Source: Ornithodoros turicata
Taxonomy: Eukaryota; Arthropoda; Arachnida; Ixodida; Argasidae
Length of the DNA stretch: 64,000 nt
Direction: 5' to 3'
Assembly (NCBI RefSeq): GCF_037126465.1
Contig: NC_088202.1
Span: 103,075,962-103,139,961, forward strand
Within the stretch, counting starts at the first letter, position 1; each line of letters begins with the position of its first letter. The position numbers and the translations under genes are program-made. Positions 1-11,000 of the stretch are shown one piece after another. The notes beneath the pieces were generated by a model. The model made no database searches. It saw only the letters and a list, made by a program, of their open reading frames with translations, and was not told the DNA's origin.

Positions 1-95
1 AAGCTCGTCCATAACTGTATGCCCTCTGGATGTACCTGCTGGACATTTGTCACGTCCAGTGGACATGTTTGTGAGGCATTGCGATGACTAATATA

Positions 96-1036
96 CGAGG
101 GTTGTTCAAGTCAAACCGGGACTTTTCATTTTTCGCAAAAGTAAAATGAACTTAGAGGCAAAAAATTAGTTTTATTTTTCGACGTAATCTCCAGCTGCAC
201 TAATGCCCCTGTCCCAGTGCTTCACGGGGGCTTGGATGCCAGCAGCGTAGAAATCCTTACTGGCGCGTAGCATCCATGATTGGACCACATTCTTGACCTC
301 ATCGTCGCAGCTGAAGTGGCGGCCCCCAAGAAATGCCTTCAGTGGCCCAAAGAGATGGAAATCGCTGGGGGCGAGGTCTGGACTGTAAGGGGGATGTGGC
401 AGCAACTCCCAGCCAAGTTCCTGTAAGGTGCGTGTCGTGAGACGCGCGGTATGTGGGCGTGCATTGTACTGTAGGAGGAGGACTCCTTTGGTAATGGGGC
501 TCGACCGCTTTTGCTTCAGCACCTTATGCACATTCCTGAGAACCTGGCAGTAATATGCACTATTGATCGCACTATATGCACTATTGATATCGAGACATGT
601 TATCCGTCGGTCCTTGAGGATCAGGCGCTCCACAAGTTGGATGTTCTCAGGAACTCTGACACTGGGGCTCTGAGCCGCCCGGGCCGGGATCGTCCTGCAC
701 TGATGTACGACCATCTCGAAACCGGTTGCACCACTCAAATGCTTTGCTGCAGCTAAATGTATCGTGGCCATACTGAGCCTGAAGTCTTCTGTGAATTTCA
801 AATGACTTTACGCCTTCATTCACGAGAAACTTCATGACAATTCGCTGTTCGATGTGCGCGCTCAACTCGTTGTCGGCCATCTTGTCCAGCACGTGCCTCC
901 TGTTTTGCACAAACTTTGGACCACCACGTGGCGAACGCGGAGGCCTGTCGCGTGTGAAAATGACGAGAAAGAAGTAGCGCAAGCCATTTGTACACTCAGG
1001 AGACGGAAAGTCCCGGTTTGACTTGAACGCCCCTCG
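96..1036 (-). mobile_element. Mariner element, internally deleted and dead
   Basis: Terminal inverted repeats of about 30 bp start CGAGGG and share TTCAAGTCAAACCGGGACTT; TA dinucleotides flank both ends (94-95, 1037-1038). The element is 941 bp, shorter than the usual 1.3 kb. On the minus strand the transposase N-terminus reads in one frame (ELSAHIEQRIVMKFLVNEGV, HTH region, 1045-650) and the C-terminus in another (down to the stop at 172). The segment that should hold the first catalytic Asp is missing, and the second Asp is replaced by Tyr (LQYNARPH, codon 466-468). The third (APSDFHLF) remains. Confidence 0.92.
172..801 (-). pseudogene. Mariner transposase C-terminal fragment
   Basis: Minus-strand frame ending at 172 with the family-typical AGDYVEK terminus. 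It contains LLPHPPYSPDLAPSDFHLFG. About 18 bp near 560-595 are duplicated in tandem (repeat of INSAY) at the internal deletion. Catalytic Asp 2 is mutated to Tyr. Not functional. Confidence 0.88.
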
Positions 1037-1045
1037 TACGTCCAT
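647..1045 (-). pseudogene. Mariner transposase N-terminal fragment
   Basis: Minus-strand frame with the mariner HTH domain pattern (IVMKFLVNEGVKSFEIHRRL, then SKAFEWCNRFRDGRTSVQDD). It is out of frame with the C-terminal fragment, so at least one frameshift lies between them near 650-700. Confidence 0.85.
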
Positions 1046-1076
1046 TCGATGTTCCTACCGGATATACATACGCTAA

Positions 1077-2265
1077 TATAGACGGGAGCCGGAAAAAAAG
1101 TCCCCAAAAAAAATGTCCCCTGTGGAAAGGCTACCGGGAGCTCCCGAAAGAAACAAAATAAGGGTGTTGAGGTTAGGATCGCATGGTATTTAGACGGCAG
1201 TTTGTTGCAGCACGTTTACTGAGCATCCTGTCATTGTTAATGCTTATTCTGTGCTGTGAAATGAGGGTCAACGTATGTCCAAGCAATAAGCTGAAGGTCC
1301 CCGGAAGAAGTGTCCCCTGTGGAGAGGTTACCCGGAGTTTCACAAAAAAACAAAATCGGAGTGTTGAACAAGTGCAGAAAATTGGGCTCGTTGATGGGAT
1401 AGCATACTGCAATATTTGTGGACATAAGGTACAGACAGAACAGGCGTCAGAACAGAACGTGCGACTGAACAGAACGGGGTGTTGAGGATACGATCGCATG
1501 GTATTTAGGCCGCATTTTGTTGCCGTACATTTATTGATCGTCCTGTCATTGCTGACGCTTATTCTGTGCTGACAAGTAAGGGCCAACGTGTTCCAAGGAG
1601 TAAATTGAAGGTAAGCCTGTTCACAATTACCGTCTAAGGATTCATTTGCTGTCGCATTTACATGGTGATGCTCACACAAGTCTGCTTTAATTTATCTATA
1701 GAAGCAATAGGAATACCGCCAAAAAAGCGTGTAAAGCTATCGAAAATGGTTAATCAAAAAACTAATTAAGGAGTTTTATCGCTTTTAAAGCGTGTAAAGC
1801 TGACGACAGTGAACCTGCAAATGTGGCTTCGGAATCTTTGTATGCAGTACACACCGGGAGAGAAGAGCCCTTTAGCAGTTACTTCGCGGCTTTGGACGGA
1901 CGATACGGTTTTAACGTCAGCCGAATACATGTGGATCAGGAAGTACGTGAATAAATATAGAATTGCAGAAAAAAATAAAGAAATATAATGTGCGGCATTT
2001 CCTTCTACTCGCCTCACTGTTGTTTCGTGCCTATTGAGAATAATATCCTTTATTCACTCTTGTAACTTACTCTATTCTACCCACAGTTGTAGGTATGTAG
2101 TTGAATTTTAAATATCTTGTCATGTATGATCAAAAAGTCGGATAATTGTTTTGCGCTATAAACTTACCTGAGGGGCTGGGAACGTTGACATTTTTTTCGC
2201 GAAAATTTTTCTCGGGGACATTTTTTCCGGGGACATTCTTTCCTACACCCAATATAGACATACGT
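1077..2265. repeat. Inverted-repeat-bounded region with AAAAATGTCCCC motifs and an internal 318-bp duplication
   Basis: Both ends carry an inverted match around AATATAG plus repeated AAAAATGTCCCC (1105-1125 and, reversed, 2190-2245). Inside, about 80 bp starting GATCGCATGGTATTTAG occurs at 1174 and again at 1492, a diverged tandem copy with a period of about 318 bp. No transposase was recognised. Probably a decayed non-autonomous DNA element. Confidence 0.45.
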
Positions 2266-2528
2266 TTATGAAACATTGTTTCGACTATCAATTCAATAGT
2301 AATTTTTACGTACGCCTCGTGCACAGACTAAAGGTGGCGCAGCCACGTAGCGGTGGGAAAGCGAACTTTTTGTGTGAGCCGTCCGATATCGAAACAAGTC
2401 AAAAGTGTATGTGGCGGGCGTCATGAACATCGAAATTGTGTGAATCGGTTGTGTAACTTTGTGGATTTCAATTGCTTTAAACTCCGAACGACTACTTTCG
2501 GTCCTCAGCGGTCATAAGACTATAAGTA

Positions 2529-2881
2529 GACCCTGAAGTTTTCGGGTTTTATATTTTTCCAAATTCGGGGGGTAGAAATCGGGTCAATAAATTGATATCG
2601 AAAATTCATGCAAATTCGGGCAGAAAAATTACCATCAGACTGACTTCGGGGAAAAATCTGGCATTGTTGTAGAATAAACGTTCACTGTACCGTTTATCCA
2701 GAGTGCCAGAAGTAAGGGGCCAGTCGCATATTTTGTGAGTAACTAGTATGTCGATGCCTTGAGGTGCCTAGCCTAGGTGCAGTTTTGCAGGTAGAAATCG
2801 GGTTTAACCCTAGATAGGTGAACCTCAATTCGGGGTGCAAATTCGAGGAAAAATCGGGTTTAACCCTAAAACTTCAGGCTC
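2529..2881. mobile_element. TA-flanked MITE of the CGGGTTT family
   Basis: Termini GACCCTGAAGTTTTCGGG and, inverted, GAGCCTGAAGTTTTAGGG, flanked by TA on both sides. The interior repeats AATTCGGGG and AAATCGGGTTTAACCC. The same motifs occur in the copy at 56297-56794 and, partially, at 42840-42952. No coding capacity. Confidence 0.65.
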
Positions 2882-4927
2882 TAACTATAAGGCATAAGAC
2901 TATATGCAGAAGCAGGCATGTGAGCGTTATTATAATTCTTTTAGCCTTTCTTCGTGAGCACCGCACTTGCATATGTTTTCTTTTGTACTTTTTACAGCAA
3001 CCTTGCAAAGGTTGCACCTACAGCGGATGCAGAATTCTCATTAGCTGAGTTGGAAAAAGCGACAAAGTCCAAGCTAGTTGGAAGTTCTTGTCTGAATGGA
3101 GAACACACATCGCAATATCACTCAACACAGCACGAACGATATACGGTCTGATTATGGCAACCAATTAGGCTCATTGGCATAAAAGAAGACAGATAGAATC
3201 CACAGTGTAGCTTATTTTGTGACGCATATGTTTGACGGCCGACATTAATCTTCTTCTCATGTCCACTTCGTGTGGATTTGGCGGGAAACTCTGGAGTGTT
3301 GAGTGTGGAAACGATTTGTTAAAATTGGGAGACATAGGTTTTTTTAATTAACATTGATGTTAATGAACAATAAAAGCTGCACGCCATTCAATGAGGAACC
3401 TAAAAGCGATTACATTCGCTGGACCGGTTGTACTGAGTGCATTGCGTCTGTTCCTCCTGTTCCTCTTGTTCCTCTCTCTCTTTTTTGTGCAGTACAGACA
3501 ATGCGATGTCTTGCAGATATGTCGGGAAAATGGTACCCGCATTCTTTTATGACAGGACGGATTACAGAGGAGTAAGCAAAGAGGCACGTTACCTTCTGTA
3601 TTCGTACCAATAAAATAAAACACGCATAAACGCTTTACACCGTGAGCTCACTAGCCTGGCTCCGACCTCACACTCTCTGTACGGGGCGTCGTTGGGTGTA
3701 GTTCCCAATTCAACCTGGATCTAGTGTTTTCCTATTGTTGGTCACACAGGTTTTACAGTTGTTCTGTCCTACTTTCTATGTCAATGAACCGTATCTCTAG
3801 CAGAAGCGGAGTTGTAAAGCCAATGAAACAACGAATGAGAAGGCGACAGCTTTTATTGTCTATAAACATCACCACGGAAAATTGTCTTAGATGCACGGAG
3901 TGATTTTCTTAGATGCAGGGGACAACTGTAAAGCTCGTGTCGCCTTTTTCTTTTTTCTTTTTTTGCATTCAAGCACGCGTGTCTGACCACCAGTAGAAAA
4001 ATACCAGCATCCAGCGAACGATATCGCTAGCGAGCGAATGATGTCGCTTTTATGTTACTCATTGAATGTCGTGCAGGTTTTATTATCTATTAACAGATGA
4101 AAAAGGTCTATGCCTCCTTTTTCAACAAGTGGTGGGGAAAGCGAATGGTAACACTCGGTCGGCTGTGATGCGTTTCATCAGTTACCCCATCCGCACCCCT
4201 GTATGTTTGGGCGCGCAGGAGCCTGGGGGACCATTTTTCTGCCTACACAACCAGGGGCCCTTTTTTTTTTTTTTTTTTCATGTCCCGCATTATATGTTTC
4301 TGTGCACCCAACGACGCAACAGTTTGTGCGGTACAGCATTACCTTTAGCAGCTATCAATTCAGGCGCAGCGTCACCGAACCAAAGTGACGATTGAAAGCG
4401 TACGAATAGCCCTCGAAAACGGAACGGACTCACACAACGAGTTCCTATGGCTGCCGCCAGGATTTTCCGTGGCGCGGCGGACGCTTTGCACGAAGCGTAT
4501 TGATTCACCCCTGAAGGAGGAGCCAGGATATGCTCCGAAACATTGGGAAAACCGTTTCGTGGTTTGGTTCGTGTTATCTGTCTGTCTATTATCCCCCAAC
4601 CAGACATGCCTGTGTCAAATATGTTCACTTTCAAGTATAGAATTCTGTATTCGATTCCGAAATTGAATCAAATACAGAATGATTCACTTCAGAATTAGAA
4701 AAATTCAAATTAACAGTAACTACTAATTATAATTTTAGTTATATAATTCTAGTTAACTGCAAGCACTCTCCACTGTTTCACCGCAGTTCACTAAATATGT
4801 AAGCAACAGATTGTATGGAACTGGAAAAGGAATTGGAAAAACTGTGTGTGTGATATAAGCACATTCTTTGTTAGAACGTTATTTGAACCCCCTTCTGCAA
4901 CATGTTTAACACAGTCCTTTCTTTCAG
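2882..4927. other. Intronic non-coding stretch
   Basis: No exon was recognised. It holds homopolymer tracts (T-run at 4261-4279), AT-rich DNA at 4640-4790 and short ORFs without family resemblance. I looked for the missing 5' half of the FnIII domain here and did not find it. Confidence 0.5.
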
Positions 4928-5038
4928 GCTTGGAACCAACAAAGACTTACGACGTACGAGTTCTGGGCGGCACAATGAAAGGTTTTCCTGTCCTGAGCGA
5001 TGATGCCTGGCCCTGGGTCACATACATGATGCCTGCAG
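4928..5038 (+). CDS. PRTG: PRTG-like exon: end of an FnIII domain
   Basis: First recognisable coding exon in the window. It enters in phase 1 after CTTTCAG and leaves in phase 1 at a GT donor. The translation runs from LEPTKTYDVRV, an FnIII strand F motif with the usual tyrosine, to WPWVTY before the inter-domain linker. Its partner exon, carrying the first half of the domain, was not found in 1-4927 and is probably left of the window. Confidence 0.8.
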
Positions 5039-8000
5039 GTTTCTCTTCAAGTGGTATGTCATGGTACTTCGGTACTTTTGCCGTATGCCATAGCTTGTTC
5101 TTTATTGCCTCCACAATGCATTTCTCTTAACGAGTGCATCCAGGAGGTTGTTGCATAACTATAGACTACTAAATACTTACAATTCGATTCCAGCAAGCAT
5201 TTCTTGCTGGCTAGTTCTCAACACTGTCCAATTAGCAAGAGCTGTTGCAGTTTGTCTCCAAGTTGTTTATCATTTCAACATGCTGGCTGCATGTGGAATG
5301 TGGAATATTTATCTCATTTACTGCTATGCATATATCTTTGCGATCTTCTGCTTCCTTGCTTTTCCAGTTCCTCAGCCACCAATGTTATACTTGAGTGTGG
5401 TGAATGCAACAACTCTGGAAGCTCGGTGGGTTATTCCACCCGAAGAGAAGAACATTATTGCAGGTTTTAAGCTCCGATACAGAGAACAAGGAGATCAGTT
5501 GTCCGATCCCATTGTCTTGCCCAATACTACACTTTCGTACAGGCTTTGCAATTTGAGTAAGTATGACATCCTTAAAGTATGGTTAAAAAGCAAGTCAACT
5601 GGTGGCAAAGATCCATCATGAAAACCTGAGACCAAGTGCGTGTTTTTCTTGTCATCCCAAGTTTCGGGTTTGCCTTATGGATGGCATCCCTGTTCAGAAG
5701 TGCATGAAGTGTATGGGGCCTACTCGCGCAAATGTTGAAGAAATTCCTCACTTCCTCCTCAGCAGCTGTCCCACTGCTCTACGCATGAGCAGCGTAGCAG
5801 GCAGTTGGACATGCCCGAATCACCCCTGGGACCCCATTCTCGTCAAAGTAATCGACCTCGATTACTTTGTGTCTTGCCTGTCATTGGTCGTTATGTGAAG
5901 AAGGCGTGAAGAACAGAAATGAATGTCACACGCCCTCAACCAATCGTCGAGCTCTTGATCCTGCAATCTTCATGATGAAGTAGATAAAGCATGAAGAGTG
6001 CAGGATCAAGTGCTCGACGATTGGTTGAGGGCGTGTGACATTCATCTTCATTCTTCACGCCTTCTTCACGTAACGACCAGTGACAGGCAAGACACAAAGT
6101 AATCGAGGTCGATTACTTTGACGAGAATACGGTCCCAGGAGTGATTCGGGCATGTCCAACTGCCCTCTACGCTGCTCATGCGTAGAGCAGTGGGACAGCT
6201 GCTGAGGAGGAAGTGCGGAATTTCTTCAATATTGTGCGAGTAGGCGCGATACACTTCATGCACTTCGCACAACGAAGATACCTTTACACACACACAAATA
6301 AAGTATTGGGGGCTTTTGGAATTTCGGTAATTGATTTTCATTGCTATCTGATGCTCGTGTAGACGTAGAAGCCTCGCTGTTGTTCTCATTTTGTTGCAAT
6401 GTTGCATTTTGTCATAGTGTGCGTATGGCATCCCTTTCAGGACCTCAGACTTGGTATGAAGTGTACGTGCTGAGCTTTGTCAATGACATGGAAGGCCAAG
6501 AGGCTATACAGACAATTTTGACACGGCCTGAGAACATGACAGTCGACAGAGATGTTGGTAGGTATAGTTATTCTTTCCAATAAAGGTGCTCTCTAGCGTT
6601 TGATATTGATATAATGCAGTGTGCTGGGGAAAAATAATGGATTTCCAATTCAAAGCATGTTATAATTTTCTAGGAATGACTTTTAAATTGAATGGTTCGA
6701 AGCTCATGACAGCAGTACCATATTCTCTCGAATCTAAGACATTTTTTTCCAAAATCCAGTGTTTCAAAGTCAGGGGTTGTCTTAGATTTGAATATCCGCA
6801 CCACAACGAGGTCAGGGGAGAGGCGGGAGCGGGCGACGGGATCGGGCCAATAGCGCGGCGCGACCGATACCACGTGTTGTGGTTGTGAGCGCCAGTCAGC
6901 GTGAAACAAACGAAGCGATGCAAATGCGGCAGTGAGGACAGACTGTTATGGCATCGTCACTGCTGCGTTTGAACCACAACCTACTAAATAGACGATTTTA
7001 AAAAGATGCGCGCGCCATCAAGCCCGTGGCGCAAAGCAGCATGGGAACTTTGAGGGACTCTGCTCTGTCGTCTGCTTATGTTATGGTTTACCCTAGTTTA
7101 CCCCGGCTGACGCTGCTGCTGCGCACACCGGGAATGTTGTTGTTCTTCTTCTACCTCCGCCTCTGGCCGTCTCGTAATGCTGTAGGACACCCTAAGTCCC
7201 CATGAGCACAGGTGGAGCTTGCTTTTTTAAAAAGGTCTATTATAGTGACCATGTCATATGGACCCCCTTCCAGCGCCGCATTTTGAGGCTTGCGGTGGGC
7301 TAACTTATCGGCCCAGTTATTGCTTCCTCAATTTCTACAGTACTTTGTACTTTCGCTTACCTTGGTATTTTGGTACAAGCAGTGTATGTCCCACGAGAGA
7401 TACTTCTTTCTAAAGTTGATTATCATCATCATTCTACACATTTTTATAGGAGCTGTTGCTGTCGTCTGCTACGGTAGTCGTACGTCCGCTTCTGCACGTT
7501 CAAAATTCTAATTTCCATTGTCCAGTCATGACGTACATCTCGCGGGCCGATGAGTAACGCCCCTAGCGTATCATGCAGACGAGCTCCTCATAGGGTTTGC
7601 CGATTATGACATGGTCGATAGTAGGTCATGGTTTGAACGCAAAGTTATCGCTTTTGCCACTGAATGCGTCAACAATTTAGCGGTGGCAAGGCTGTTTCAA
7701 GTATCGGAAGCAAATGTTAGAAGATGGCTGAAGCAACAGGGAGAGATCAAGAATTGCGCCAGTGCAGTGGATTTTGGTCACTGAGCGCGGTGTGCCTGAC
7801 GACGCTGTCGTGCGCGCTTTTAGAAAGTATGGTTTGTCTAACGCTTTGAACGGAACAGAGCACAATGACCTGTGGGCAGATAGCGACAAAGAAAACAGCG
7901 GTGAAAAAAGTGGTGATGAATAAATGGTATTGTGCATCTTTTCCAGCTGTTATACTGTCTCCAAATCTCTGTTTACTTTTTTTCCAAATTCGTGTACTCT

Positions 8001-11000
8001 GAACTCGGGGGGGTCGTCTTAGATTGGATAAACTACGGTAACTGCTGAATATGCCGCCACACAGCGCAGGGAGTGAGAAAGAGGAAGGAGAAAAAGGCAC
8101 ACACTTCTAGCACATTTTTTTAGGTTGGAATAAACCAGTTGTTCTTCGTGGAAGAGCAACGAGCTGGGTCCGCCTCCTTTTCCGTCCTTAACAGTATAGC
8201 GTGGTGACACGTTTGTCCCACATCGAATTAGGAGTTTCAAAAAGATGAGGAACAATTCAGATGTGTGTTCTAAAGCAACATGAAGATTTTCTAAATTGTG
8301 TACAACACCCTTCAATCTCTTTTTAAAATGGCAGACTGGGCCAGTTAGTACATGATTTAAGCTTGGAACTAGGAGCAAAACACAAGGACAAGAGGACGGC
8401 ACTGAGGCTGACACTGACACTGCACTGACAGGACAGGACTGACACTGAAGACGGCAAGGACAGGAGGAGCTGTGTGGTGTGCCGTCCCCCTGTCCTTGTG
8501 TTTTGCCCCTAGTTCCAAACCTAAACCCTTCTGTCTTTATGGGATTCCCCCCCCCCCCTACATTTTTGGAATCGTACAGTGCCGCGAGGAATTGTTAACC
8601 CCGACATCACACTGTCATCCGAGGGATATCCTAAGAGCATCATGCATGGACTGGGGTGACATCCCCAGGAGGGTGAATCTGATCCTCAAATCATCCTCAA
8701 CATGTCATTTTGGCACTTATATAGCGTCCCCACGGTATCCTCAGAGCATCCACAGACGCTACATGAGGACAACTTTAGAACAGCGCCATAGCACTTCTAG
8801 GATGAACCATTCTTTCTATTTTTCTTTTATTTTTTATGTACCGACAGATCCAACCGATATCAGCGTTTTTTTTTTTTTATTGCACATGCACAGAAAACAG
8901 TTGCATACGGGTTCCATTCATATTGGTTAACTGCCGCAATAAAGTCTGGCTGTTCGTTCCTAGCGCATTCCGTAGCGGACAATAAGCGCAGCGGTTTAAA
9001 AAAGAAGCAGAGAGAAATATAAAAGACATAGAAAAACATACTCCGAATTCTCTTCCGAAGCGAAAACAGATACTATTTGTTGCTTGTTACGCGACCCTCC
9101 GTGCGAGGGTTACGTCGACCCTCACCTGCAACACAAAACGAAGGGTGAGCTGTCCACGCTTCTTTCGATTACGCAAAGATAAAATACGCTAAGCGAGGAA
9201 TTGACTGAAGTATGAGCTCTGAATCACTGCAAAGTCTATGTTTCTTACTCCTTTTGTTTTGTGACATTCAGGTAGGACTTTTGAAAGTCAAAAGCAGTGC
9301 AACAGTATCGTAGACAGTCATCCTTTTCGGAGGCAGAGAATTTTACGCTGGACCACCCTTTGTTTCAGAAAAATGTCAATCCGGTCCAAGGATCGGCATA
9401 AAAACAAAACAAATGTGTTCAGGGAGTCTGAGCAGGTAAACTAAACAAAGTAGTATTTCTCGTCCCGTTGGTTACCCACAGGGACGGGCACAGGACGTAC
9501 CTGAATGACTCTTCACGGACAGTCTCTTAGTGTCATCCTCAGGACGTTCTGGGGATACCCCTCGAATGACTAGGACACGATGACACTGTGGGGACATCCT
9601 GAGGACTGTGTGTATTCTTGGGGAAGTTTGTGTAAAATATGTCTTGTCTGCTAGATTTCTTTCATTTCTAGAGCTTCATGAGGATAAATTTATTATTTGC
9701 ACTGTAGGAACTTCCCTACAGCACTCAGAAGATGACAAAAATCATGTATCATGCTTCGTTCACTTTTGTGGTCACTCACCAAGTAAATACATCTCAAGCT
9801 AGAATTGCAATTTCATTAACCACTTGAAAAATATACCTACATCAATGCATCCAAAAGTATTTTGGCCTATATAGGAGCCGTCTACCTCCTACATGATTTT
9901 TGGTCAGCTATGGTTAGCCAAGAAGACTCGCTAATATTTCAGATTCAAAGTGTAACACAGTGACATAACCCATAGCACACAACAGGGTCTTAACAGAATC
10001 CACCCTGTTGTGCATGGTTGAAGAAACAAAGATGGTGCACTACATAAATAGCAGAGGCACTTCCACGTGTGGTGCGCGACTTTTCGGGGGCGCGTTATTT
10101 AGGTCTACCCTAGTTTAACGACGTACCCCATATAATGATGGAGTTCGCGATTGCCGTCAATATCGTTATATGCGGGTTTCACTGTAAATATTATGATGTA
10201 ATCAAACAAGAAAATTAATAAGCAGCATGTTTGCTTCTGTAGCTTCTTATTCTCTGTGTAGGGAAATCGCAAATATTGCTGTCTTGAGTTTGCATTTTGC
10301 TTCTACTATATAGCATTGCAGATATTCAACAACGTACCTGTTTTCCTGTTTTTAGATCCACCTGAGACGCTGGAAGCAGAGCCAATTGGCCCCAGGTCAA
10401 TTAGATTATCCTGGAAGCCTCCAGAGTCTGTTCGTAATATTACTTACTACACAATACGGTACAGTGCAGTGCACACCAACAGCTTCTCCAATGCTTCTGC
10501 TGCACAATGTGTTCGAAGGTAAGGGCTTGCCTGGCTGTTGCTTCCTGGCTTGCTGTACAACTTGTGGATACCCATGGGTTTAACATATTGCTCTGATGCA
10601 TCCTTTTCCAGCACAAGTAATGAGATCATCATCAACAATCTCCTTCCATTCACACTCTATGGATTTGCAGTCCGGTCTCATGAATCAGATGATCACTCTG
10701 GTCGCTTCAGTCAACTTATTCAGTGCAGAACTGCTGAAGACAGTAAGTACACATGTCTAATCCGGGCACGGTCTTTGCGTGCTCTTGAAATTACAGTTGA
10801 AAAAATTGAATTAGAAGGTCATACCTTCAAGATTACTAGGCATTTTCTTTGTAACTTAACATCTTCAGCACAGCTTAATGACGAGACTGAATTCATTCCA
10901 GAGCCCACTGTCCCAAGGGACATCACTTGGTCTCCCGTCGACACTGGATCCATCAGAGTCAACTGGGAGGCTCCAGAATTTTCAAATGGCATTATACAGT

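Larger units (their letters stand above)
6718..8038 (+). mobile_element. Pogo/Tigger-type DNA transposon relic
   Basis: Inverted termini share the pogo-like pattern (CCATATTCTCTCGAATCTAA left; its counterpart right reads, inverted, CCGTAGTTTATCCAATCTAA), flanked by TA (6716-6717, 8039-8040). Plus-strand remnants of a transposase lie inside: an N-terminal HTH (7602-7784) and an acidic C-terminus (7777-7923), with the whole DDE domain deleted between them. Confidence 0.8.

Noticed and set aside
2954..3151. Possible exon after TTTTTACAG at 3000 (APTADAEFSLAELEKATKSK)
   Set aside because: No FnIII character, no suitable donor in the phase needed for the exon at 4928.
4261..4279. Poly-T tract as a possible retroposon tail
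   Set aside because: No flanking duplication or adjoining retroelement sequence on the minus strand.
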